This document shows positions 42,124 to 48,486 of a stretch of DNA of 48,486 nucleotides, piece by piece. A program made the position numbers and the translations under genes. This DNA comes from Selenomonas sp. (GTDB lineage: Bacteria > Bacillota > Negativicutes > Selenomonadales > Selenomonadaceae), in the NCBI GenBank assembly GCA_017635515.1, contig JAGBLH010000064.1:1-48486 (forward strand), in the 5' to 3' direction. Below the pieces are notes generated by a model. It had not been told where the DNA came from, made no database searches, and saw only the letters and a program-made list of their open reading frames with translations. The first letter of the stretch is position 1. Each line of letters begins with the position of its first letter.

Positions 42124-42750
42124 ATGGCAGAGAAAAAAAGCGGGGGAAAGAAAATCTTCAAAATCATTCTGATGCTTTTCCTGCTCTTGGCACTGGTCAT
42201 AGGCGGCTTTGCCCTGGGGGTTTATCTGCGCATCTTTGACACGGCGGAAATGAATGAAAAACTGGGGCTATACAAACTGCCAGTGGTGGGCGAGTATTTC
42301 GTGAAGCCCGCCCCGCCTCAGGAGGAAATGGAAGAGAAGCCCTTGGAAGATGTGAAGCCCAAGACTGAAGAGAAAAAGCAGTCCAAGAAAATCACTCTGA
42401 CCAAGAAGGAAATAGAGGAGCAGATGAAGCAGCGGGAGTCTGCGGAAAAAAAGAGAGTCTCGAAGCTGGCGCGCCTCTACAATGGCATGAAGCCCAAGGA
42501 TGCGGCGGAGGCCATGGATGCCCTGGATGACGATCTGGCGGTGACCATTCTCCAGAAGATGGATGAGGGCACGGCCTCGAAAGTCCTGTCGGAATTTGAG
42601 CCGGCCAAGGCGGCCCGCCTGACTCAGCTTATCTATGAAGGCACGAAGAAGAACCTCCAGACTGCCGCAGACATTGAGAAGCAGTTGGAGGCGGAGGCTC
42701 GTCAGGGAGAGGGCGCGACGGTGAAGAATGAAGCTGCTCCTGCCCAGTGA
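42124..42750 (+). CDS. MotE-like flagellar protein (MgtE N-terminal-like domain)
   Basis: 208 residues. N-terminal cytoplasmic Lys-rich tail, one membrane helix (about 12-34, IFKIILMLFLLLALVIGGFA), a charged linker with coiled coil (KKITLTKKEIEEQMKQRESA), and an MgtE_N-like helical repeat domain YNGMKPKDAAEAMDALDDDL followed by AVTILQKMDEGTASKVLSEF. This architecture matches MotE/YlxF-type proteins found between fliJ and fliK in many flagellar operons; MotE is a periplasmic chaperone for MotB in Helicobacter. It is not an Mg transporter, since the membrane domain is lacking. GCAGGAGATAAG precedes the ATG. Confidence 0.82.
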   Translation: MAEKKSGGKKIFKIILMLFLLLALVIGGFALGVYLRIFDTAEMNEKLGLYKLPVVGEYFVKPAPPQEEMEEKPLEDVKPKTEEKKQSKKITLTKKEIEEQMKQRESAEKKRVSKLARLYNGMKPKDAAEAMDALDDDLAVTILQKMDEGTASKVLSEFEPAKAARLTQLIYEGTKKNLQTAADIEKQLEAEARQGEGATVKNEAAPAQ

Positions 42751-42851
42751 AACTGAAAAATAAATGGCAAAAATCAGGGACGGATTCCATTTTTGGCTTA
42801 AGGAATCTGTCCTTTTTGTCGATACATAACTTGAGAGGAGGTGCGAGCCGG

Positions 42852-45143
42852 ATGACAAACGCAAATGTTATGGCGCTGGGAGTGCAGGCTGGAGTCCCTG
42901 TCAAGGTAGGCAAAGGCTTGGGCAGCGCCCTTGACAGCTCATCGAAAGGGAAGTTCGATGAAGCACTGGGCCGCTTGCAGCAAGAGGTCCAAGATGAGTT
43001 GGCATCAACAGGCAAGGATGAAACTCCACAAGACATGGAGGCAAGAGATGGCGGCAATGGCAGGGAAGGCGTGCCCCATAGCTCTCTGGCCATGGTCATG
43101 TCACTGCCGGTACAGCAGCTGCCTGATGAAAAGGTGCAGATAGAAGCGCCTGCTGCTGTGGCAGAGCTTTCGGGAAGCATACTGACAAGTGGAGATTTGA
43201 TAGAGGAAAAAAATATTTCGGCAAGAGAGGAAAAGAACCTGAGAAGCCTCCTGCCTCAAAGCGACGAAGCGAAGGTAAGGAATCGTGACTTTTTGGCGAT
43301 GCTTTCAGGTGATCTGACCTCCAGTCAAAGGGAAGAGGCCAAGGCCAGGCTGAAAGCTGCACTTCAGGGGGGCCAGGCGGAAGAAGGGCCTCAGGCTGTT
43401 GGCACAGAGCAACCCTACTCCACCCAGGAGAGGGCTGGGCAGGGGACTGCCGTGGCTTCAGCTGCTGAAGGGAAGCAGAAGGCTGGTGCCCTTCAGCAGA
43501 ATCTCTGGCAGCTGGGCACGCCCTTGGCAGCAAGGGAGCCTACTGATCCTCTGGCCCTGGCCTTGCGGCAGACGGCCAGAAATGCCATGCAGCAGCTGCC
43601 AGGAGAGGCAGATGATCACCGCAGCTGGCAGGAGAGTACGGAAGTCAGTGGGGGATTACGGCAGCCTTTTGGTCAGGTACCGCAGGGCAGTCCCCTTGGC
43701 TTGCACCTAAGACAACAGGCAGCACCAGCCATGGAAACGCCCGCGCAGAGCCTTCGTCAGGTGCCGGAAACTGTTGACAGGCAGGCTTCACCCCAGGAAG
43801 TGATACCTGCGAGTAGCGCAGAAGCACCGGTGATGGCGAACCGTCAGGCTGCAGCGCCGATTCAGCAGGCAACCGAAGCTGCTGAGTTCTTGACTGCCAC
43901 TCGGAATTCCAATCAGGAAGCGATGCCCGTGAGTGGCGCAGAAGCAACGGTGATGTCGAATCGTCAGGCTGCAGCGCCGGTTCAGCAGGCAACCGAAGTG
44001 GCTGAGTTCTTGACTGCCGCTCGGAATTCCAATCAGGAAGCGATGCCCGCGAGTGGCACAGAAGCATCGGTGATATCGAATCGTCAGGCTGCAGCACCGG
44101 TTCGACAGACAGCTGAAACTGTTGAGTTGCCTAGCGGCCCCAAGGAAGAGATGCCTGCAAGCAGCGCAGAACCAACCGTGATGACATACCGTCAGACTGC
44201 AAGGCAGCCCCGGCAGGTGCCGGAAACTCCTGAGGTGCCTGCACCTCAGGAGCCTGTGACAGTTCTGAAGGATAAGGAACCTGTCGGCGTGACCTATCAG
44301 CAGGTTGTTCGGAACCAGCAGGCAGTGGAAGCTCCTGACATTGAGTCCCGACAGCCCCAGATGATGGCGGCAGCTGCTGAGAGAGCGGCTGTCCGGCAGG
44401 AGAGCGGGCAATCGGTCTTGGGAAATGACCTTCCCGTGGAGAAGCCTGAAGCCTGGCCATTGCGGGCCATGCAGGGGCAGGAAGCAAGGGGAGAAGGTTC
44501 CTTTGGGCAGGGAAGAGAGGGCGGCTCCCAGTCCTTCCAAGGAGAAATGGCAGCTGCGTCCATGGAGGCTGACGAGGCAGCTGCTCCTCTGACGATGCCT
44601 CAGAATGCCGGCGCGGTGCAGGCAGGCAGCTTCCAGCAGCACTTGCAGGAGGCAGCTCCTGTGGATAGCTCACAGGCTCCCCCTGCAGCTCAGACGGACT
44701 ATGAGGTGCCCCGCCAGATCGTGGAGCAGGCTCGCCTGATCAGGAGCGGCGAAAGCACTGAGATGGTAATCCACCTGAAGCCTGAGCATTTGGGTGACCT
44801 CACCTTGAAGATTTCCGTGACAGAAGGCGGAGCTGTTACGGCATCTTTCCACAGCGACAACGCCCAGGTCCGCACTATCATCGAAAACTCTCTGGTGCAG
44901 CTCCGCCAGGAACTCAGCGACCAGGGGCTCAAGGTGGATAGCGTGGAAGTCTTCTCGGGGCTTCCAGATGGGCAGCTTCCCCAGGGCCAGGGTCAGCAGG
45001 CCTGGCAGCAAGGTCGGGAGAGAAGATTCAATGGAGACAGGCAGCCTGAGGATTATGCAGAGGAAGCAGATGACCTGGCAGCAGCGGCAATTTCCCAGAG
45101 CCAGGAAAGCCTTGCGGAAGATGGAGTAGACTATCGCGTTTAA
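42852..45143 (+). CDS. fliK: Flagellar hook-length control protein FliK
   Basis: 763 residues, longer than many FliK proteins. Acts as a secreted ruler that sets hook length and switches export specificity. The C-terminal Flg_hook domain (about 620-715) is clear: ESTEMVIHLKPEHLGDLTLK, ISVTEGGAVTASFHSDNAQV, RTIIENSLVQLRQELSDQGL, KVDSVEVFSG. The long central region is Gln/Ala/Pro-rich, low complexity, and contains 40-residue tandem repeats (43794-44140). ATG at 42852 follows GAGAGGAGGTGCGAGCCGG; an in-frame GTG at 42747 would add 35 residues but lacks a ribosome site. flgD follows after 24 bp. Confidence 0.93.
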   Translation: MTNANVMALGVQAGVPVKVGKGLGSALDSSSKGKFDEALGRLQQEVQDELASTGKDETPQDMEARDGGNGREGVPHSSLAMVMSLPVQQLPDEKVQIEAPAAVAELSGSILTSGDLIEEKNISAREEKNLRSLLPQSDEAKVRNRDFLAMLSGDLTSSQREEAKARLKAALQGGQAEEGPQAVGTEQPYSTQERAGQGTAVASAAEGKQKAGALQQNLWQLGTPLAAREPTDPLALALRQTARNAMQQLPGEADDHRSWQESTEVSGGLRQPFGQVPQGSPLGLHLRQQAAPAMETPAQSLRQVPETVDRQASPQEVIPASSAEAPVMANRQAAAPIQQATEAAEFLTATRNSNQEAMPVSGAEATVMSNRQAAAPVQQATEVAEFLTAARNSNQEAMPASGTEASVISNRQAAAPVRQTAETVELPSGPKEEMPASSAEPTVMTYRQTARQPRQVPETPEVPAPQEPVTVLKDKEPVGVTYQQVVRNQQAVEAPDIESRQPQMMAAAAERAAVRQESGQSVLGNDLPVEKPEAWPLRAMQGQEARGEGSFGQGREGGSQSFQGEMAAASMEADEAAAPLTMPQNAGAVQAGSFQQHLQEAAPVDSSQAPPAAQTDYEVPRQIVEQARLIRSGESTEMVIHLKPEHLGDLTLKISVTEGGAVTASFHSDNAQVRTIIENSLVQLRQELSDQGLKVDSVEVFSGLPDGQLPQGQGQQAWQQGRERRFNGDRQPEDYAEEADDLAAAAISQSQESLAEDGVDYRV
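43794..44140 (+). repeat. 120-bp tandem repeats inside fliK
   Basis: Units start at 43794, 43914 and 44034, each beginning CAGGAAG and encoding 40 residues with the core NRQAAAPxQQATE and EFLTAxRNSNQEAMP. The first two are near-identical; the third decays after about 75 bp, and a fourth degenerate copy (EEMPASSAEPTVMTYRQ) follows. The reading frame is kept, so copy number can change ruler length without breaking the gene. Confidence 0.88.
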
Positions 45144-45167
45144 GATGCAGAAGAGAAGAGGGATATT

Positions 45168-45722
45168 ATGTCGGACTCAACAGCTCTGAATACTATTACT
45201 GTAAATGGCGTAACCTATGATGCCGCCAAATATTCGGCAGATCAGGCCGCTACGGCGGTGAAAGATAATTCAGCTCTGGGCAAGGATGCCTTCCTGCAGC
45301 TCCTGGTGACCCAGATGCAGTATCAGGATCCCCTGAATCCGCAGGACAATGGCGAGTATCTGGCGCAGCTGGCACAGTTCTCCGCTTTGGAGCAGATGAC
45401 CAACGTGTCAGACGGGCTGGCCAATGTCTCAACTCTGGTGAGCAATATCGATACCTCTGTGCTGGTAGGCCAGCTCAGCCATATGATCGGCCAGGACCTG
45501 CAATGGAATGAATCCAATAGCTACACGGACGAGGAAGGCAATGTGAAGGTCAGCTCAGTGAAGCATGAGGGCAAGGTGGCAGGTGTCAGCCTTTCTGATG
45601 GCAGTCCCACCATTATTGCTGAGGAGAATGGACATACCTATCAGGTGAAGATAGCCGATATCACTCGCATAGGTGCTGGAAATGCCGGCAGCGGTGAAAG
45701 CACCGAAAACAGCGACAGCTGA
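45168..45722 (+). CDS. flgD: Flagellar hook assembly cap protein FlgD
   Basis: 184 residues. Scaffold that caps the growing hook. N-terminal motif NSALGKDAFLQLLVTQMQYQ followed by DPLNPQDNGEYLAQLAQFSALEQM is the FlgD signature. The C-terminal part is short and lacks the full FLG_D Ig-like domains of enterobacterial FlgD; an acidic Ser-rich tail ends the protein. A strong terminator follows 15 bp after the stop. Confidence 0.94.
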   Translation: MSDSTALNTITVNGVTYDAAKYSADQAATAVKDNSALGKDAFLQLLVTQMQYQDPLNPQDNGEYLAQLAQFSALEQMTNVSDGLANVSTLVSNIDTSVLVGQLSHMIGQDLQWNESNSYTDEEGNVKVSSVKHEGKVAGVSLSDGSPTIIAEENGHTYQVKIADITRIGAGNAGSGESTENSDS

Positions 45723-45736
45723 AAAAATGAACTGAG

Positions 45737-45779
45737 AAAAGACAGCACAGGACTCCTTTCCAGTTGCTGTCTTTTTTTT
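45737..45779 (+). terminator. Terminator within the flagellar cluster, after flgD
   Basis: AAAGACAGCA (45738-45747) pairs with TGCTGTCTTT (45765-45774), followed by TTTTTC. The remaining 145 bp to flbD is AT-rich, holds no gene and must contain a promoter if this terminator is efficient; no clear sigma-28 or sigma-54 site was seen. Confidence 0.75.
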
Positions 45780-45924
45780 CGTGGGAAAAATGAGAAGAAA
45801 AAAAGGGAAATGGCCTATCTGTGACGAAAAGTAAAGGCAAGAGCATTCTTAGTGTATTTTTAGCGTACTTGAATTTTGTTTGCAGGGGAGCAGAAGAGTG
45901 CTTCCGGGTCAGGGGGATGTAAAA

Positions 45925-46122
45925 ATGATAAAACTTACAAGATTCAATTCCCAGACAAATAAAAAAGGAGAATTTGTACTCAATGCCGAAATAATAGAAA
46001 CTGTGGAAGAGACGCCGGACACGGTCATCACCCTCTTGAATGGCAAGAAGCTGATTGTAGAGGAGCCCATGGACGAGATTGTCCGCCGGGTGATGAAGTA
46101 TCGCAAGGCGCTAAAATTCTAA
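45925..46122 (+). CDS. flbD: FlbD/SwrD family flagellar protein
   Basis: 65 residues, full length for this small family: MIKLTRFNSQTNKKGEFVLN, AEIIETVEETPDTVITLLNG, KKLIVEEPMDEIVRRVMKYR. In B. subtilis SwrD supports flagellar power for swarming, probably by raising stator gene expression. Start ATG 45925 after AGGGGGATGTAAAA. It normally sits between flgE and motA/fliL; here it is between the flgD terminator and fliL, and flgE and motAB are not adjacent. Confidence 0.9.
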   Translation: MIKLTRFNSQTNKKGEFVLNAEIIETVEETPDTVITLLNGKKLIVEEPMDEIVRRVMKYRKALKF

Positions 46123-46160
46123 ATAAGATGCAATTCATGCTCAAATGGAGGGATTTATAA

Positions 46161-46661
46161 ATGGCTGACGAAGAGAAAGAACAAGAATCAGCGCCAGAAA
46201 AAAAGAAATCTCCCATCATATTGGTCGTAGTGCTTGTGCTGGTAGGTTTGATACTGGCGGGGGGCATTTCTTTCTTCGTGACCACGAAGATGATGTCCAA
46301 TCCTCAGACTGAGTCAGTCAATGAGCACCATGACCCGGGAGTATTCATCAAGCTTGGCGATGCCAAGGAAGGAATACTGGTGAACGTGGGCGGCCAGAAG
46401 GCTGGCAAGTTCCTCAAGGCCAGCATTGTGCTGGAGATGAACCCAGGCAAGAAGGACAACATAGTGGAAGGTGTCCTTCAACCCATGGCAGAGACCAAGA
46501 TCCTGGACACTACCATGCAGATGCTCAGGAGCGCCAAGCTGGATGAGTTTGACGCTGCCAAGCAGGATGAACTGAAGAAGAAGCTGAAGGACGAACTCAA
46601 CGAGCGCTTAGGGCAAGGTTCCGTGTATGATGTCTATATCACTAGCTTCCTGCTCCAGTGA
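46161..46661 (+). CDS. fliL: Flagellar basal body-associated protein FliL
   Basis: 166 residues. Cytoplasmic charged N-terminus, one membrane helix (about 21-42, SPIILVVVLVLVGLILAGGI), and a periplasmic stomatin-like FliL domain (GVFIKLGDAKEGILVNVGGQ, LKASIVLEMNPGKKDNIVEG, LRSAKLDEFDAAKQDELKKK). FliL rings surround stators and support torque. GGAGGGATTTATA precedes the ATG; fliM follows after 34 bp. Confidence 0.92.
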   Translation: MADEEKEQESAPEKKKSPIILVVVLVLVGLILAGGISFFVTTKMMSNPQTESVNEHHDPGVFIKLGDAKEGILVNVGGQKAGKFLKASIVLEMNPGKKDNIVEGVLQPMAETKILDTTMQMLRSAKLDEFDAAKQDELKKKLKDELNERLGQGSVYDVYITSFLLQ

Positions 46662-46695
46662 CCAGTCTTGAATAAAGCAGGAAGGAGGGCGAAGA

Positions 46696-47718
46696 TTGGC
46701 AGATGATGTACTTTCCCAATCCGAGATAGACAAGCTGCTATCTGCACTGTCGGACGGCTCGGTATCTGCGGAAGAGGTCAAAGCAGACGAAGAACAGAAA
46801 AAAGTCAAATCATACGACTTCAAGCGCCCTGACAAATTTTCCAAGGACCAGATTCGCACCTTGTTTATGCTCCATGAGAGCTTCTCAAGGCTCTTAAATA
46901 CGTATCTTTCCACCCATCTGCGTACTATTGTGAATGTAGAAGTAGCCTCGGTGGAGCAGCTGACTTACCAGGAGTTTGTCCAGTCCCTGGCCAATCCTTC
47001 GGTGATCAGCATACTGGCGGTGCCGCCCCTCAAGGGCAACATCATCATGGAGGTCAACACAGAGATTGCCTTTGCCTTCATCGACCGAGTCTTCGGCGGT
47101 GAGGGTAAGAGCGGAGTCAAGACCCGCGTCCTGACAGAGATAGAGGAAGCCGTCATGCGGCGCTTTGTGGAGAAGGCCACTAGCCACCTGAAGGAGGCTT
47201 GGGCCAATGTGGTGGAGTTCTATCCCAGCCTGGAGGCTACGGAATCAAATCCCCAGTTTACCCAGATAGTGCCCCCCAGTGACATGGTGGTCATCGTGAC
47301 CATCCAGATGAAGGTGGGAGAGGTAGAGGGCATGATGAATATCTGCATACCTTATCTGGTATTGGAGCCTGTCATGTCCAAGCTCACTACTACCTTCTGG
47401 GTGGCGTCCTCGGTTTCCAAGGATGATGATCCTGAGCAGGTTAAGATCCTGCAAAGGAAAATCGAGAGGACCAAGGTGCCGTTCCTGGTGGAAATGGGGG
47501 ATATCAATATCACTATCAACGAATTCCTTACCTTGGGCTTTGGTGATGTGCTCCAACTTGACACCAAGGTGGATGACGAATTAAAATGCAGGATAGGTCG
47601 CAAGGCCAAGTTCTTCTGCCGCCCGGGAACTTCTGGCAAAAAGATGGCGGTGCAAATTACCAGGATCTTGAGTGAAGATGAGATCCTGAACGAAGGAGAT
47701 GAAGAAGCCAATGAGTGA
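46696..47718 (+). CDS. fliM: Flagellar motor switch protein FliM
   Basis: 340 residues. The N-terminal CheY-P-binding peptide DVLSQSEIDKLLSAL, the middle CheC-like domain (LLNTYLSTHLRTIVNVEVAS, PLKGNIIMEVNTEIAFAFID with FGGEGKSG), and the C-terminal SpoA domain (VPFLVEMGDINITINEFLTL, GFGDVLQLDTKVDDELKCRI) are all present. Binds CheY-P and relays it to FliG. The start is TTG at 46696 after GGAGGGCGAAGA. The fliY start overlaps its last 8 bp. Confidence 0.96.
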   Translation: MADDVLSQSEIDKLLSALSDGSVSAEEVKADEEQKKVKSYDFKRPDKFSKDQIRTLFMLHESFSRLLNTYLSTHLRTIVNVEVASVEQLTYQEFVQSLANPSVISILAVPPLKGNIIMEVNTEIAFAFIDRVFGGEGKSGVKTRVLTEIEEAVMRRFVEKATSHLKEAWANVVEFYPSLEATESNPQFTQIVPPSDMVVIVTIQMKVGEVEGMMNICIPYLVLEPVMSKLTTTFWVASSVSKDDDPEQVKILQRKIERTKVPFLVEMGDINITINEFLTLGFGDVLQLDTKVDDELKCRIGRKAKFFCRPGTSGKKMAVQITRILSEDEILNEGDEEANE

Positions 47719-48486
47719 CGATATGATCTCGCAAGAGGAAATAGATGCTCTCTTGAACGGCGGCTTGCCACCGGCAGGGGGCAGTGATGCGCCTGCGGGA
47801 GAGTCGGCAGATGGAGGCGGCGGACCGGCGGCTGATGCCGGGTCTGATGATTCATCTCAGTTCGCAGATGTGCTGTCAGATATTGAAAAGGATGCCCTGG
47901 GGGAGATAGGCAATATCTCCATGGGCAGCGCAGCCACCACCCTTTCAGTGCTTCTGGGCCATAAGGTGAACATCACCACCCCCACGGTGTCAGTGTCCAC
48001 CATGAGTCTCATCAAGGAGCATTATCCCATGCCCTACCTCATTGTGGAGGTAGGCTACACCATAGGCATCGATGGCAACAACGTGCTGGCCATCCAGGCT
48101 CAGGATGCTGCCATCATCGCAGATCTCATGATGGGCGGTGACGGTACCAATCCGGATACCAATATCGGTGAGATCCAGATGAGTGCCGTGGGCGAGTCCA
48201 TGAACCAGATGATGGGCACGGTGGCTACCTCCCTTTCCTCCATGTTCAATAAGAAAATCGATATTTCGCCTCCGCGGGTGAATCTCATCGATTTGGGGGC
48301 GGAGGACAAGGTCACGGAAATCATCGGCAACGATGACCCTATCGTGCGCATTTCTTTCCGCATGGAGGTAGATGGCCTCATCGACAGCGAGATCATGCAG
48401 ATCCTGCCCGTCCATGTGGCCAAGGAGATGGTGGAATCCCTGATGAACGGGGAGGCCAATATGGAGCCTGAACCGGCGCCAGCTCC
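47711..48486 (+). CDS. fliY: FliY, CheC-FliN type switch protein (3' end outside the window)
   Basis: 258 codons present, open at the window edge. The N-terminal ISQEEIDALLNGG resembles the CheY-binding peptide of FliM; a Gly/Ala/Ser-rich linker follows. Then comes a CheC domain with two copies of the phosphatase motif, SDIEKDALGEIGNISMGSAA and IGEIQMSAVGESMNQMMGTV, both retaining the Glu and Asn needed for CheY-P hydrolysis. The SpoA/FliN C-terminal domain should lie beyond 48486. Firmicutes FliY both forms the C-ring and dephosphorylates CheY-P. ATG at 47711 overlaps fliM by 8 bp. Confidence 0.93.
   Translation, partial: MSDDMISQEEIDALLNGGLPPAGGSDAPAGESADGGGGPAADAGSDDSSQFADVLSDIEKDALGEIGNISMGSAATTLSVLLGHKVNITTPTVSVSTMSLIKEHYPMPYLIVEVGYTIGIDGNNVLAIQAQDAAIIADLMMGGDGTNPDTNIGEIQMSAVGESMNQMMGTVATSLSSMFNKKIDISPPRVNLIDLGAEDKVTEIIGNDDPIVRISFRMEVDGLIDSEIMQILPVHVAKEMVESLMNGEANMEPEPAPA

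Noticed and set aside
42124..42750. Mg2+ transporter MgtE
   Set aside because: Only the MgtE N-terminal-like helical repeat is present, with one N-terminal membrane helix and no channel domain; the operon position fits a MotE/YlxF-type flagellar protein.
1..48486. CRISPR arrays, tRNA or rRNA genes, prophage genes, complete insertion sequences
   Set aside because: No regularly spaced repeats, no cloverleaf-like or rRNA-like sequence, no transposase, integrase or phage structural gene were seen on either strand.

Overview
The window looks like chromosome of a flagellated, diderm Firmicute of the Negativicutes, most like Selenomonas or a close relative. The reasons are a Firmicutes-type paired GlgC/GlgD, a CheC-FliN type FliY, the flagellar gene order flgB-flgC-fliE-F-G-H-I-J ... 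fliK-flgD-flbD-fliL-fliM-fliY, an SbmA/BacA-like ABC exporter/importer, Tat-type signal starts, GC-rich coding DNA and unusually frequent TTG start codons. The genus is an inference; no rRNA or tRNA gene is present in the window.

Layout. 1-798: 5' part of gltX on the minus strand. 799-2344: AT-rich accessory stretch with a GC-rich potentially structured non-coding patch, a 17-codon ORF, an AT-rich PrsW-family protease gene, and a Tat-signal gene fragment cut off at a 24-bp perfect inverted repeat. 2380-4278: solitary dhaL divergent from a LysR regulator. 4425-10572: a signalling island with a two-component system, a sugar-binding lipoprotein paired with a chemoreceptor (no transporter), and an HD-GYP protein. 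10574-12637: scar of a beta-glucoside PTS locus, where fragments of a GntR regulator and of the EIIC permease are fused head to head by a deletion, followed by an intact GH1 6-phospho-beta-glucosidase. 12647-18980: an orphan amino-acid-binding lipoprotein behind a consensus promoter, yigZ, an amino-acid permease, a membrane-anchored protein of unknown function, an SbmA-like ABC protein and a small membrane protein.

19328-31559: glycogen metabolism. glgC-glgD-glgP-glgB-glgA form one operon, followed by a separately controlled gene for a 1151-residue fusion of a GH13 enzyme and a MalQ-type 4-alpha-glucanotransferase. GlgC/GlgD make ADP-glucose, GlgA polymerises, GlgB branches, GlgP would degrade, and the fusion protein debranches. 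glgP carries an in-frame TAG at codon 342 in an otherwise intact frame. 226 bp of hairpin-rich DNA separates glgD from glgP.

31683-34739: a tightly packed three-gene operon (DUF2225, unknown, DUF4127). 34925-48486: a large flagellar operon from the proximal rod through MS ring, switch, export ATPase, a signal-less lytic transglycosylase, MotE-like protein, a repeat-containing FliK, FlgD, a terminator, then FlbD, FliL, FliM and the start of FliY. The hook gene flgE, usually found after flgD, is not here.

The most notable observations are the glgP nonsense codon, the PTS-locus deletion scar, the palindrome that truncates a Tat-signal gene, the binding-protein/chemoreceptor pair, the structured glgD-glgP spacer, and the strong terminator that lies inside the coding end of the opposing yigZ gene.
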